Source: Bog-473 sp963711065
Lineage (GTDB): Bacteria > Actinomycetota > Acidimicrobiia > Acidimicrobiales > RAAP-2
Direction: 5' to 3'
Assembly: GCA_963711065.1 (NCBI GenBank)
Contig: CAVQCO010000007.1
Location: 1,178,001 to 1,242,000, forward strand
DNA: 64,000 nt
In this document: one piece after another, positions 43,064 through 51,845 of the stretch
Layout of the letters: the number at the start of each line of letters is the position of its first letter
Position numbering within the stretch: the stretch's first letter is position 1
Notes under the pieces: model-generated
What the model was told of the DNA's origin: nothing
The model's database searches: none
Seen by the model: the letters and a program-made list of their open reading frames with translations, nothing else
Program-made: the position numbers and the translations under genes

Positions 43064-43354
43064 TTAGGGGGCAGCGTTTGAGCGATCGCCGAGGTTCTTT
43101 ACGCCGAAGGGTCTCCACCTGCCCGGAACGCCCCTCAGTTCGCGTTCGCCTCGATCCTCAAACTGGATGCCCGAGCCGACCACTTGGTCGGTCACCGTTC
43201 TCGTCACGAGCACCTCACCCGATCCCGCTAGATCGCACACGCGCTTTGCGATGTTCACCGCCAAGCCCGCGATGTCCTCGCCTCGCATTTCGACCTCACC
43301 CGTGTGGATACCAGCCCGCAGGTCCAGGCCGATGTCCTTGGCCCAAGCCAGCAT
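43064..43354 (-). pseudogene. Fragment of a class III nucleotide cyclase
   Basis: Ninety-six residues that correspond to the second half of a cyclase domain: GIHTGEVEMRGEDIAGLAVN, then SGEVLVTRTVTDQVVGSGI and RELRGVPGRWRPFGV. The first half with the metal-binding aspartates is missing and the upstream sequence does not supply it. It closely resembles the cyclase part of the pseudogene at 47066. The frame is open from ATG 43354, but the product cannot be an active cyclase. Confidence 0.75.
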
Positions 43355-43446
43355 CAGATTCGGATTGCCGGCAATGCGACCGCACCTGCGGCGCGAGGTA
43401 GCCGATGGGTTTCGTCCGAAAGTTCCGTGTTCGGAAGGAACCAGGC

Positions 43447-44280
43447 TTACGCAGCGACGATTGTGTTGCCTGGCGGCTTTGCCTTCATCTTGGCCACGAT
43501 CTTTTGCGCCAGGGAGTGAGTGAGCGCGGCGGACGGGGTCGTGTCTCCCTGGTCGATGATCAGCTCAGCGACCGACCGGCCCTGGCGGATGACGAGCGCG
43601 ACGAAGAAGTCGTTGCTGGTTCCCTGCTCACCGGGGAGGGTCACCGGCACCTGGACCTCGACCAGTCCGGACTGGTCCCCGTACTTGGGTTGGTGCGAGA
43701 CGGAGGCGACCGGAGTCCCAAAGGTGGCGCCGGAAGGCCACGAATCCTTCTCCGTATTCACGATAACTGGCCCTTGTACCTGGACGAAGCAGTCCGCGAA
43801 CTTGGGATCGCTCAGCGCCGGAAAGTCGCTCTTGGCCTCGTTGGCGCTGGTGTAAACGTCTGCGACGTCGAAGACGTCGGTGTTCCCGTCCTTGCTGATG
43901 AAGTCCGGGCTATTGGCTTCGGCGGCCACGACACTCAGCGCAGGAGGTTTGCCCAGGCAGGTCGAAAAATCAGGGAGCTGCGTCATCGTGAACATGCTCC
44001 CGGAGTCGTTGCCGTCGCTGGTGCCGACCCAGAGGTCGCCCGACTTCGTGTAACCCTGGGGCACATCGGACAGCTTCAGCAGTTGGGCCTTAGCGTAGGG
44101 CTTGTTCGACTGGATCGTGCTCGCTCCGGCCGAGATGGAGGGGAGCCCCGCGATCAGGCCGCTGATCGCCAGTCCGAGCGAGACTCTCGCCAGAGTTCGC
44201 GCGAAGCCTCGCCGACCACGACATTGGCGGCCTGTTGTCAATGGCCGCCGTGACCTGGCGGCCTGTCGTGGCGTCCCCAC
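43447..44280 (-). CDS. Secreted hypothetical protein
   Basis: About 277 residues. The start is uncertain: GTG 44280 is chosen with AGAGGGGG upstream, TTG 44241 is an alternative, and the frame is open further up. A signal sequence (TLARVSLGLAISGLIAGLPSISAGAS) is clear. The mature part has two cysteines and a pattern SDVPQGYTKSGD... with LPDFSTCLGKPP and DPKFADCFVQVQG. It is typical of actinobacterial exported proteins of about 230 residues with sensor-like folds (PknH-type pattern). Function unknown. Confidence 0.65.
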   Translation of the reverse strand: MGTPRQAARSRRPLTTGRQCRGRRGFARTLARVSLGLAISGLIAGLPSISAGASTIQSNKPYAKAQLLKLSDVPQGYTKSGDLWVGTSDGNDSGSMFTMTQLPDFSTCLGKPPALSVVAAEANSPDFISKDGNTDVFDVADVYTSANEAKSDFPALSDPKFADCFVQVQGPVIVNTEKDSWPSGATFGTPVASVSHQPKYGDQSGLVEVQVPVTLPGEQGTSNDFFVALVIRQGRSVAELIIDQGDTTPSAALTHSLAQKIVAKMKAKPPGNTIVAA

Positions 44281-44365
44281 TCCCTCGGTCCCCCTCTGTG
44301 CGTCAATATGAATATGCAACTCCGCCGCCCAGCGCCGTCCAGCCCGCCGCCGGGGCTGACGCGCA

Positions 44366-44605
44366 TCAGCGCAAAGTCTCAAGACCTCGGGCCGAGCCCA
44401 GCAGCTGCTCACCGTCGAGGATGCGGTAGGACTCCAAGTCCTTCCCGTACTGCTCGACCCACAGTTCGGCCTCACGCTGCGAACCGAAGCGTTTCGCTTC
44501 CCCGGGTTGCACGGTCATGATCAACGCCGCGTGGTCGTGATCGAATCCGTTCACAAAGCTGACTCCCTCTTTGATCACCCACACATGCGACGGCCTTCCC
44601 TCCAC
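44366..44605 (-). CDS. Small hypothetical protein
   Basis: A 79-residue product, MEGRPSHVWVIKEGVSFVNG onward, with a strand-helix pattern (HAALIMTVQPGEAKRFGSQREAELWVEQYG) and an acidic C-terminus. It has good coding character and no membrane segment. It lies upstream of, and in the same direction as, the secreted protein at 43447 and diverges from the AraC-type regulator. No family recognised. Confidence 0.55.
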   Translation of the reverse strand: MEGRPSHVWVIKEGVSFVNGFDHDHAALIMTVQPGEAKRFGSQREAELWVEQYGKDLESYRILDGEQLLGSARGLETLR

Positions 44606-44705
44606 GCTCTACGGATGAGAGGCATCTCGATTTTCCGTCATCGGTTGGTTGCTATTCTGGACATTTGGCGACAGACTTTTGCCATCTGGAGACACGGAGG
44701 TGACC

Positions 44706-45737
44706 GTGGCCGCCATGGTCCAGGCCCAATCCCTACGGGGCTATCGAGAGCTCGTTGCCGACCTGGGAGGGAATCCCACCCGGCTGTTGCGACAAGCCGG
44801 CATCGACCCTGCCGCCCTCAACCGACTTACCGCCTTCATCACCTTCGAGGCCCTCACCGATCTGTTGGAAGGCTCCGCGGCGGACCTGCGCTGTCCAGAC
44901 TTCGGACTGCGCCTGGCTGACCGCCAAGACATCGGCATCCTGGGAACGCTCGCGGTGGCCATGCGATATTCCGCCACAGTGGGCGAGGCGATGCAGTGCG
45001 CGTCCAAATATCTCGAGGTCTACAACGCTGCCATAGCCTTCAACATCAGGACCGGGGAACCCCGTACCCAAGCCCGGCTGGAGTTCAGGCTCCTTCCGGG
45101 GCACTACCTCCGTTGGGCACAAACGGCAGAGCACGGCATCGGTCTGACGTGGCGCATCATGACGCTCCTGTCGGAGGGACGATGCCACCTCCAACGAGTC
45201 TGGTTTCCCCACCCGGCGGGGGCAACCGAGGCCACGTACCGCGCCCGCTTCGACGCACCTCTCGTCTTCCGTGCCGGCCAGGCGGCCTTGGCCGTCGCCG
45301 AGAAAGACCTCAAACTGCCTATCAGCGAGAACATCCAGGAGCTTCACGACGTCGCCAGCCGCTACCTGCAAAGCCAGCTATCACGGGGAACTACGACCCT
45401 GACGGTGCAAGTACGCCAAGCCGTCGAGGCCCTGTTGGGTACTGGCGCCTGCAGCCATGGCGAAGTGGCAAGAGCGCTCTACATGCACCCTCGCACGCTG
45501 CAACGACGCGTGCGAGAAGAGGGGACCACCTTCGAAGCCATCAAGGACGAGGCCCGACGAGATCTAGCCCAACGGTACCTGTCCCAGCCCGACCTTCCGC
45601 TGGCCCAGATCACCGCGTTGCTCGGTTATAGCGAGCAGTCGGCGTTCGGTCGGAGCTGTCGTCGCTGGTTCGACATGACGCCCCGAGAGGTTCGCGCCCG
45701 TCTCTCGGTTGGTTCCCCCGAGACGTTCCTCGCCTGA
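44706..45737 (+). CDS. AraC-family transcriptional regulator
   Basis: A 343-residue regulator. GTG 44706 is chosen because GGAGG lies five bases upstream. The N-terminal two thirds match the Arabinose_bd (PF12625) type of ligand domain (YRELVADLGGNPTRLLRQAG; LGTLAVAMRYSATVGEAM). The C-terminal AraC domain has two helix-turn-helix units: GEVARALYMHPRTLQRRVRE, then LAQITALLGYSEQSAFGRS and FDMTPREVRARL. Relatives often control fatty-acid or hydrocarbon use. Its target may have been the alpha/beta hydrolase, of which only a scrap remains downstream. Confidence 0.9.
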   Translation: MAAMVQAQSLRGYRELVADLGGNPTRLLRQAGIDPAALNRLTAFITFEALTDLLEGSAADLRCPDFGLRLADRQDIGILGTLAVAMRYSATVGEAMQCASKYLEVYNAAIAFNIRTGEPRTQARLEFRLLPGHYLRWAQTAEHGIGLTWRIMTLLSEGRCHLQRVWFPHPAGATEATYRARFDAPLVFRAGQAALAVAEKDLKLPISENIQELHDVASRYLQSQLSRGTTTLTVQVRQAVEALLGTGACSHGEVARALYMHPRTLQRRVREEGTTFEAIKDEARRDLAQRYLSQPDLPLAQITALLGYSEQSAFGRSCRRWFDMTPREVRARLSVGSPETFLA

Positions 45738-45739
45738 CC

Positions 45740-45812
45740 GATGGGAAACCGAAGTTGGCCAACTGGGACCGGGTCGCCGACCTGGGACAGATTCGGGTCC
45801 CGACGCTCGTGA
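45740..45812 (+). pseudogene. Scrap of an alpha/beta hydrolase gene
   Basis: About 20 codons read ANWDRVADLGQIRVPTLVIG, the block that precedes the catalytic Asp region in alpha/beta hydrolases of the proline iminopeptidase type. Nothing of the family is found before or after. It is directly behind the AraC regulator gene. Confidence 0.5.
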
Positions 45813-45887
45813 TCGGCATAACGAGGGCAGGTCACGCTAGCGTTGGAGGGCCGTTTAGCTCACCTAATACGCCAGCACTCCTGAGGG

Positions 45888-45908
45888 GCCGACTACAGCT
45901 CAGTCGGC
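45888..45908. terminator. Hairpin GCCGACT / AGTCGGC
   Basis: A seven-base-pair stem with loop ACAGCTC lies between the hydrolase scrap and the end of the minus-strand gene at 45916. There is no T run; it is possibly a two-way terminator. Confidence 0.4.
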
Positions 45909-45915
45909 GGCCTAG

Positions 45916-46233
45916 TCAGAACGGAGGCTCGCCGAGACCCTGAAGGTAGGCGAGGTCCCTGCTGTTGGGCAGCACGGCTCGACCCGTGCGACCGTCGGGC
46001 GGTCTCAGCTCGAATTCTCCGACCGCCAGTAGGGTCCGCAGGTCCTCCTGGGCCAGTCCGTGGAACCGACCATCCCACGTCGTCGATAACGGCACGGATT
46101 CGGAACCGCCCAACGTCTCGAACTCCTCCACGCTCTCGTGTTTGGTCAGATGGACGTCCGCCTCGAAGCGCTGGGCGCCATCGACCCAAACCTCCACGGG
46201 TCCTTTGTAGTGGTGCTCCCTCGTCGTTCTCAT
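45916..46233 (-). CDS. Hypothetical protein
   Basis: A 105-residue protein, strand-rich and acidic: YKGPVEVWVDGAQRFEADVH, then WDGRFHGLAQEDLRTLLAVG and LRPPDGRTGRAVLPN. The pattern suggests a small beta-barrel or sandwich. No family named. Its ATG overlaps the stop of a 54-residue gene upstream (ATGA), so both are probably translated together. Confidence 0.55.
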   Translation of the reverse strand: MRTTREHHYKGPVEVWVDGAQRFEADVHLTKHESVEEFETLGGSESVPLSTTWDGRFHGLAQEDLRTLLAVGEFELRPPDGRTGRAVLPNSRDLAYLQGLGEPPF

Positions 46234-46394
46234 CCCGAGTACCGGCCGGGGTCGCCCAACCGACCGTCACGTACCAGCACACAGTCGAGCTGGAGCCGCA
46301 GCTCGGTCGGAGTCGGCACGTGGTCCGGGACATCGGGGTGCAGCCGACCGCGGAGTCCGTGAATTCGCTGGACCTGTGCTGCTGAGAGTGCCAT
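46230..46394 (-). CDS. 54-residue hypothetical protein
   Basis: It starts MALSAAQVQRIHGLRGRLHP and ends GDPGRYSG. Its TGA stop overlaps the start of the next gene by the four bases ATGA. The size and helical first half suggest a small antitoxin-like or regulatory partner, but no family is recognised. The overlap is the main support for it being real. Confidence 0.5.
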   Translation of the reverse strand: MALSAAQVQRIHGLRGRLHPDVPDHVPTPTELRLQLDCVLVRDGRLGDPGRYSG

Positions 46395-46508
46395 GCCCTG
46401 TTCAGGCTATCCGTGGGAATAGCCTCCGTACGGGCGAACTGGCAAACCCCGTCAAAGGCGTGGGTGCACCTTGTGCCGGTCAGCTCTAGAACCGTCCTTG
46501 TTCTGATC

Positions 46509-46823
46509 TCAGAGCGGAATCTCAACCCACGTCGATGTCTGCCAGCTCGCCGTCGGGCCGCCTTCGGTGCCGGATTCCATCATCAGCGCCAGCCCTTCGG
46601 AATCGGCAAGAAACTTGTCCAAGATGGCCCCGGACGCAGCGTGGTCGGCCGCTTCGTGGCTGAGCACGAAGCTTCCCGCCGACTGGCCGCCCATGCCCAC
46701 AATCAGCCGAACGTTCTTCGCGCCGCACTTCTCCAAGATCGACTTCGACTTCTTCGTGGTCGCGAGGAAGTCCTCGTACCGATCGGGCTTTATGGTCAAT
46801 GCCGTTACCGAAACTACCGTCAT
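46509..46823 (-). CDS. Dimeric alpha+beta barrel-like protein
   Basis: A 104-residue protein with the strand-helix pattern of ferredoxin-like dimeric alpha+beta barrels (VVSVTALTIKPDRYEDFLAT, then KNVRLIVGMGGQSAGSFVLS, DHAASGAILDKFLADSEG and STWVEIPL), as in NIPSNAP/ABM-type proteins. No catalytic residue can be assigned. A similar-sized barrel-like protein lies at 48653. It is flanked by noncoding debris. Confidence 0.6.
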   Translation of the reverse strand: MTVVSVTALTIKPDRYEDFLATTKKSKSILEKCGAKNVRLIVGMGGQSAGSFVLSHEAADHAASGAILDKFLADSEGLALMMESGTEGGPTASWQTSTWVEIPL

Positions 46824-47065
46824 CTCTCTACCTCGCTTGGGATCTCCGCCGGTGAGCGGATACTCGCGAGGCTATGCCTCCTCGGGTTCAGGTGCCGTGG
46901 CGAATGGTCTGGTCTCTCAATAGCTGACTCAACAGATGTTCGAGGGGACATTCGGGGATTCGCCGATCATCCCAACGTCCTGATTCGGCAAACAACAGCC
47001 ACACATCCGGCGTACTGGGCTACCCGGAAACCTGTTGGTATCCGCGGCACATTGCGAGCGGTCAG
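46824..47065. other. Noncoding stretch with one motif copy
   Basis: No supported gene. CCGGCGTACTGGGCTAC at 47007-47023 is a member of the dispersed motif family. Confidence 0.4.
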
Positions 47066-48382
47066 TCAAGGGTTCACGGAGAACAGCTTCCACGACCCAG
47101 GGACGCCCTTGAGTTCACGGGTCACCGCGCGCGGTGAACGCAATGCCCGACCCGATCACAAGGTCCTTGACGGTGCCCGAGACCAATACTTCGCCGGGTT
47201 CCGCTAACGCGCCCACTCGTGCCGCGATATGGACCGCCAGTCCCCCGAGATCGTCGCTCGGACCTCGCACTCGCCGGTATGCAACCCGATCCGAAGCTCG
47301 ATCCCAAGGTCCTTGGTGGCGTCCACGAGCGACCGCGCACAGCCGATGGCTCGGGCGGGTCCGTCGAAGCTGACGACGAAGCCATCGCCGGTGGTGTTGA
47401 TCTCTCAGCCCCGAAAGCGCCGGAGCTGGTCACGGACCACCCGATCATGGGAGTCGAGCAGGGTCCGCCAGCGTTGATCGCCGAGCGACGCCGCACGTTC
47501 GGTCGAGGCGGCGATATCCGTGAACAGCACGGTGGTGAGGATGCGTTCGATCTCGACGACGGGGCGTTCGCCGGTTAGGAACTCGGCGATCTCCTCGATC
47601 ACCTCGGGTCCGGCTGGGGTCGCCTCCGCGCCCTCCAACTCGATGAACTTTGCCCCCGGGATGTGCTCAGCCACGTAACGCCCGTGGTCGAGGGGTATGA
47701 AGGGGTTCTCCTTGGTGTGGAGCACCAAGGTCGGCGCCGAGATGAGTGGGAGCGCTTTGCGCACGTCGAGTTGGCGGATGAAGTAGTCGTACTGCGCAGC
47801 GGCCGTGTGGGGCGTGGCCGCCGCCCGGAGCATGCGAGCGGACAGTCGGACGAGCTCCGCATCGTCAGCCCTGCTGGGGCTGATGGCGCGGGCCAGATCT
47901 GGCGTTTCCCAGTTCGCCTCGATCATGGCGACGAGCGAATCGACGGCATCCGATGAAAAACCGATGGGGTAGTCATCGTCCTTCAAGGTCCGCGCGCTGG
48001 CGTTGATCAGGATCAAATCGGTCACCCGCTCGGGGTGCATGGCCGCGAACAGCATGGCGATAGGTCCGGCATCCGCCGCCATGGCGAGCAGAGCCGAACG
48101 CCGGGAACGCGTGGCGTCCAAGACCGCCCGAACGTCCTCGGTCCATTCCTCCCAGGTCGGAACGGCGTCTCGCGCGATGCCATCAGATGCTCCGGTTCCG
48201 CGGCGGTCAAAGAGGATGAGTCTGCTGAACGACGTCAGCTCCTTGCATAGGTTGGCAAAAGGCGGAAGGTCCCAGAACAGTTCCAAGTGGCTTCCGAGCC
48301 CGTAGAAGAAAAGGAGGTCGCGCGGTCCCTCGCCGATCACCTGGTAAGCCACCTCGGCACCACTCACGGTGACGTAGTTCAT
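47066..48382 (-). pseudogene. Alpha/beta hydrolase - class III cyclase fusion, decayed
   Basis: From ATG 48382 the product begins MNYVTVSGAEVAYQVIGEGP, an alpha/beta hydrolase fold of about 250 residues (RLILFDRRGTGASDG; LISAPTLVLHTKEN). The cyclase domain follows (LTTVLFTDIAASTERAASLG). A TGA at 47407-47405 interrupts it. The frame then continues EINTTGDGFVVSFDGPARA and GLHTGECEV, shifts near 47255, and shifts again near 47110 before RELKGVPGSWKLFSVNP. Intact proteins of this fusion type are known in mycobacteria and relatives. One stop and two frameshifts mean the cyclase part is dead; the hydrolase part is still readable. Confidence 0.8.
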
Positions 48383-48652
48383 CTCGGGGGGTGTGAACAC
48401 CACCTTCAAATCATGGCTCGCATCGAGCGGTGATGGTCCGCCGGCCTGAATGCCGGCGGATACCGCATTGGCCAACCATCGTGAAACCCCTGCCTCCGGA
48501 GTGCCTGCACGGTGACACTCTCCCGGCGATCTGGGACCGTCCATTTTTGGGTCTTTACAGGAGTGCGACCGCCCTGTATCACTGAAATCGGGAACATTCG
48601 CTCGAATGGTGGGAAGTTCCCGCCACAACCGTGCGTAGGCCCGAGGTGCACC

Positions 48653-48928
48653 ATGCTGTTTCTGACTACCTACCGGGTGAAGCCTTATCTTCCGCGATCC
48701 GAGGTCAAGAAGCTCCTTGACCTCTTCGGAAAGGCGGGAGCAGCCCCGGGAACCATCGCCCATTATGTTGCGGGCGACAATTCCGTCGGATGGGTTGTCG
48801 CCGACAATGAGGATGCCGTCACTGGCTACGCAGCGAGCCTCCCCTATTCGGAGTACATCGAGTTCGACACGAAGCCCGTCCTCACGATCGAGGACGCCTT
48901 GCCTTCCTTGTTGGAGGCGTACAAGTAG
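48653..48928 (+). CDS. Small alpha+beta barrel-like protein (DUF3303-like)
   Basis: A 91-residue protein from ATG 48653 with GAGGTG upstream. The pattern MLFLTTYRVKPYLPRSEVKK, then TIAHYVAGDNSVGWVVAD and SEYIEFDTKPVLTIEDALP is like DUF3303-type barrels. A longer frame to 48512 has no support. It diverges from the decayed hydrolase-cyclase gene. Function unknown. Confidence 0.6.
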   Translation: MLFLTTYRVKPYLPRSEVKKLLDLFGKAGAAPGTIAHYVAGDNSVGWVVADNEDAVTGYAASLPYSEYIEFDTKPVLTIEDALPSLLEAYK

Positions 48929-49000
48929 GTTAAATAAGTGGGCTCCTCCATCCCCGTGAAGAGGATCCCCCTGTCCTCCCGAAATCTCCAGCTCGGCACC

Positions 49001-49222
49001 TCATGTGTTCTTGTCGATGCCTCCGACATGGATTTCGAATCTGACGCCGACCAAGGCGTATTCCCTCGGTGGGAGCATGTGCATCTCGAACCACACCGAA
49101 TGGCTCAGCTACCCAAGACTGCGCTGGTACCAGTCCCCGTCCCAGACGAATCCTGCGCCACTTAGGGCGGAGCCGACTCCGTCGATGATCGCCCCTTTGG
49201 CCTCCGGGGTCGATGTCGGCAT
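49001..49222 (-). pseudogene. Small gene with an in-frame TAG
   Basis: From ATG 49222 the frame reads MPTSTPEAKGAIIDGVGSAL... DGDWYQRSLG, meets TAG at 49111-49109 (codon 38), and continues sensibly as LSHSVWFEMHMLPPREYALV and VRFEIHVGGIDKNT to TGA at 49003-49001. Both halves have the same character, so a 73-residue protein interrupted by one nonsense codon is likely. No family recognised. Confidence 0.45.
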
Positions 49223-49430
49223 GATGCTGATTCTCTCAGTCCGGACAGCCTCTCTTTAGGTGTCTTGGCTACAAATCCCGGAGTCCGGGGATATGGAACC
49301 CGGCTCTTCTGAGCTATCCCCGTTGTGCTGTGTCCGGAGGGTGGCACCCCAGCCCGGCGTAGTGGGGGACCCAACCTTCAGCCGGAAGTACCGTATCGGC
49401 AGGTCAAGTCCAAAAATACTGCTGGGGCTC
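49223..49430. other. Noncoding stretch before IS630 copy B
   Basis: No supported gene. It contains CCGGCGTAGTGGGGGAC at 49354-49370, a member of the dispersed motif family. Confidence 0.45.
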
Positions 49431-50616
49431 CTAGTGTCCCGATTCAGAGATTCGTAGTGATATGGGAATTTCGACGCGTCGGGCCCGCGTCATGTCCTTC
49501 CATCAGCGACGATGGGAGGCAACCATGGCAGGACGAGGCAGGGTCAAAGCCGAGCTGGTGCTCACCGAGGACGAGCGGGCGACCCTTGAGCGATGGGCGC
49601 GTCGGCCCAAGAGCGCACAGCGTCTGGCCCAGCGCTCGCGCATCGTGCTGGCGTGCGCGTCGGGAGCATCGAACCTCGAGGTGGCCAAGGAGTTGGGGGT
49701 CTCTCCCGCGACCGTCGGTAAGTGGCGCAGCCGCTTCGTGGCCCGGCGCCTCGAGGGCCTCAACGACGAGCACCGCTCCGGGGTGCCTCGCTCCATCAGT
49801 GACGAGGTGGTCGAAGACGTGATCGTCAAGACCCTCGAAGAGATGCCCAAAGACGCCACCCATTGGTCGACCCGCTCGTTGGCCGAGGTCATAGGGATCT
49901 CGCCGGCCAGCGTGCAGCGCATCTGGGGTGCCTTCGGTCTCCAGCCCTGGCGCGCCGAGAGTTTCAAGCTCTCCACCGACCCGCTCTTCATAGAAAAGGT
50001 CAAAGACGTGGTCGGGCTCTACCTCGACCCGCCCGAGCACGCCGTCGTCCTCGCCGTCGACGAGAAGTCCCAGATCCAAGCGCTCAACCGCTTCCAGCCC
50101 ATCTTGCCCATGGTGCCCGGGACGCCCGAGCGAAGGTCTCACGACTACACCCGTCACGGCACCACCTCGCTCTTCGCCGCTCTCTCCACCCTCGACGGCA
50201 CCGTCATCACCTCCTTGCACAAGCGACACCGGGCCATCGAGTTCAAGAAGTTCCTCGAGCGCATCGACAACGAGGTCCCCGCAGACCTCGACGTCCACCT
50301 CATCGCCGACAACTACGCCACGCATAAGACCCCAGCCATCAAGCGGTGGCTGGCGCGTCACCCGAGGTTCCAATTGCACTTCGTACCCACCGGCTCGAGC
50401 TGGCTCAACCTTGTCGAGCGGTGGTTCTCTGAGCTGACCACAAAGAAGATCAAGCGCGGCGCCCACCGCTCAGTCCCTGAGCTCGAACGCGACATCAAGG
50501 ACTGGGTCAAGACCTGGAACGAGAACCCGCGCCCCTACGTCTGGGTCAAGACCGCGGACCAGATCCTGGCGTCCCTTGCCAGGTATTGCATACGAATCTC
50601 TGAATCGGGACACTAG
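49431..50616. mobile_element. IS630-family insertion sequence, copy B
   Basis: Perfect 26-base inverted repeats lie at 49431-49456 and 50591-50616, beginning CTAGTGTCCCGATTCAGAG. TA lies at each outer end (within CTAG). Perfect ends and an intact transposase suggest a recent arrival. The flanks show no interrupted gene. Confidence 0.9.
49525..50616 (+). CDS. IS630-family transposase, copy B
   Basis: A 363-residue transposase. ATG 49525 is chosen because GGGAGG lies just upstream. The N-terminal helix-turn-helix (NLEVAKELGVSPATVGKWRS) and a winged domain precede the DDE domain, with Asp in LAVDEKSQIQ, Asp in IADNYATHK and Glu in SSWLNLVERWFSEL. The stop codon lies in the right inverted repeat. 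It belongs to a different IS630 subgroup from the copy at 11733. Confidence 0.95.
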   Translation: MAGRGRVKAELVLTEDERATLERWARRPKSAQRLAQRSRIVLACASGASNLEVAKELGVSPATVGKWRSRFVARRLEGLNDEHRSGVPRSISDEVVEDVIVKTLEEMPKDATHWSTRSLAEVIGISPASVQRIWGAFGLQPWRAESFKLSTDPLFIEKVKDVVGLYLDPPEHAVVLAVDEKSQIQALNRFQPILPMVPGTPERRSHDYTRHGTTSLFAALSTLDGTVITSLHKRHRAIEFKKFLERIDNEVPADLDVHLIADNYATHKTPAIKRWLARHPRFQLHFVPTGSSWLNLVERWFSELTTKKIKRGAHRSVPELERDIKDWVKTWNENPRPYVWVKTADQILASLARYCIRISESGH

Positions 50617-50626
50617 CATGTCCTCA

Positions 50627-50911
50627 TCATTTGCCTGTGGCCTCGGCAACCAACTGACCGTCAACCTGAACGATGAACGAGTTCTCGCGCAGGCCGCCAT
50701 ACATTCGTGGTCGCGTCTTCTCAATCCGCACTTCGTGCTCACCCACCTGTTCCGTCCACACCGTGCGTGTCTTGAAGTTGAGGTGAGTCGACAGCCGCCA
50801 TGGGCTCTGAAGCATGCGCACGTCGTTGCCAACTCGCAACTCGCTTCTACCCGTCATGTCGTTTCTGGAGAACGTCGCTGATTCATCGCCTATAGAAAAG
50901 TTCAGCTCCAC
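50627..50911 (-). CDS. Hypothetical protein
   Basis: A 94-residue strand-rich protein from GTG 50911: MELNFSIGDESATFSRNDMT, then LQSPWRLSTHLNFKTRTVW and RPRMYGGLRENSFIVQVDGQ. It ends 10 bases from the IS630, so the insertion just missed it. The alternating pattern suggests a beta-barrel fold. No family recognised. Confidence 0.55.
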   Translation of the reverse strand: MELNFSIGDESATFSRNDMTGRSELRVGNDVRMLQSPWRLSTHLNFKTRTVWTEQVGEHEVRIEKTRPRMYGGLRENSFIVQVDGQLVAEATGK

Positions 50912-51024
50912 CCTGACCAGTACCCCCTATGCAGACCTGACGCCGAGATCGCATTATTACGCTTGTCTAGCACGACCGAACAACAATTCCGGGATATCCG
51001 CGAGGATGATCTCATGCCTCACTC

Positions 51025-51041
51025 CCGGCGTACGGGGACAC
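51025..51041 (+). repeat. Copy of the dispersed motif, CCGGCGTACGGGGACAC
   Basis: It lies in a 209-base noncoding gap (50912-51120) in which I see nothing else. Confidence 0.4.
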
Positions 51042-51120
51042 TTTGCGCGTGCCCTCCACGACCGCTCTCGCGGCCACGTAAACCGACCACGTGACGGGGC
51101 ACGGCGACATCGGCCCGCAG

Positions 51121-51699
51121 CTATCTAGTCACATTGAAAGTGGCATAGGCCGTTGATTGCTTGCCGTGTCGGACCAACCGGTCAATTTTGCCGGTCACAT
51201 GATCGGTGCCGATGGTGCCGCGAAACGTGACTCCAGAGGGTGCGGTTTGACCGATGAGTACCGCTGTGATCGGTTGACCATGAAATGAGCCGCTGACGGA
51301 ACCAAACGTAACTGGCTTGGTCGGAGGGGCGAAGCTCAGACCAGACAGTTTGAGCGTGATGGTCAGTGAAAATGAGGTTCCAGCGAGAGTTCCTTTGATG
51401 TCAGCGATGGGGTAACTGGAAGGGATGGATGGCGTGCTCCCGGGGGGAGCCTGACCGAGACCGGGCACGGGCGGCACCGTGCCAGTTGCCTTGACCGTCA
51501 GCCCTCGCGCAGAACCGTGAATCGAATTGATGGTCGGAGTAATGCCGCTATTGCCGATCCAAGTAATCGTCGCTGAGCCCTTTCCGAGCGGAAGGGACCT
51601 AAAGCTCGCGACCTCCGCCATCACTGGCAGTGACACCAGCCCAACGAGGCCTAGCGTAACGAGCCCAATTGCTGTCTTTCTGATCCAACCGCGGGCCAC
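51121..51699 (-). CDS. Secreted hypothetical protein
   Basis: A 192-residue exported protein. GTG 51699 is chosen because a GGGGGGAGAGG site is five bases upstream and the product then has a proper signal peptide (ARGWIRKTAIGLVTLGLVGLV...SLPVMAEV). The mature part is Ser/Thr/Gly-rich with a beta pattern and two repeats of a 'GSVSGSFHGQPITAVLIGQ' type. A Pro/Ser linker lies near residue 75. No cysteines. Probably a wall-associated beta-sandwich; role unknown. Confidence 0.65.
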   Translation of the reverse strand: MARGWIRKTAIGLVTLGLVGLVSLPVMAEVASFRSLPLGKGSATITWIGNSGITPTINSIHGSARGLTVKATGTVPPVPGLGQAPPGSTPSIPSSYPIADIKGTLAGTSFSLTITLKLSGLSFAPPTKPVTFGSVSGSFHGQPITAVLIGQTAPSGVTFRGTIGTDHVTGKIDRLVRHGKQSTAYATFNVTR

Positions 51700-51845
51700 G
51701 ATCCCTCTCCCCCCGGTAGCCGAATCGCAGTCTACGAACGCAGCGGGTTCAGGTCGGGAATGGGCGATCATGTGGCGCAATCCGGCCTACGGGATACCTC
51801 GGTCACGGAACAGTGCGTTTCCATGAGTGGTCCGCCTCGATCGAA

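Noticed and set aside
45849..45866. GGGCCGTTTAGCTCA looks like a tRNA 5' end
   Set aside because: No D-arm closure, anticodon stem or T arm follows.
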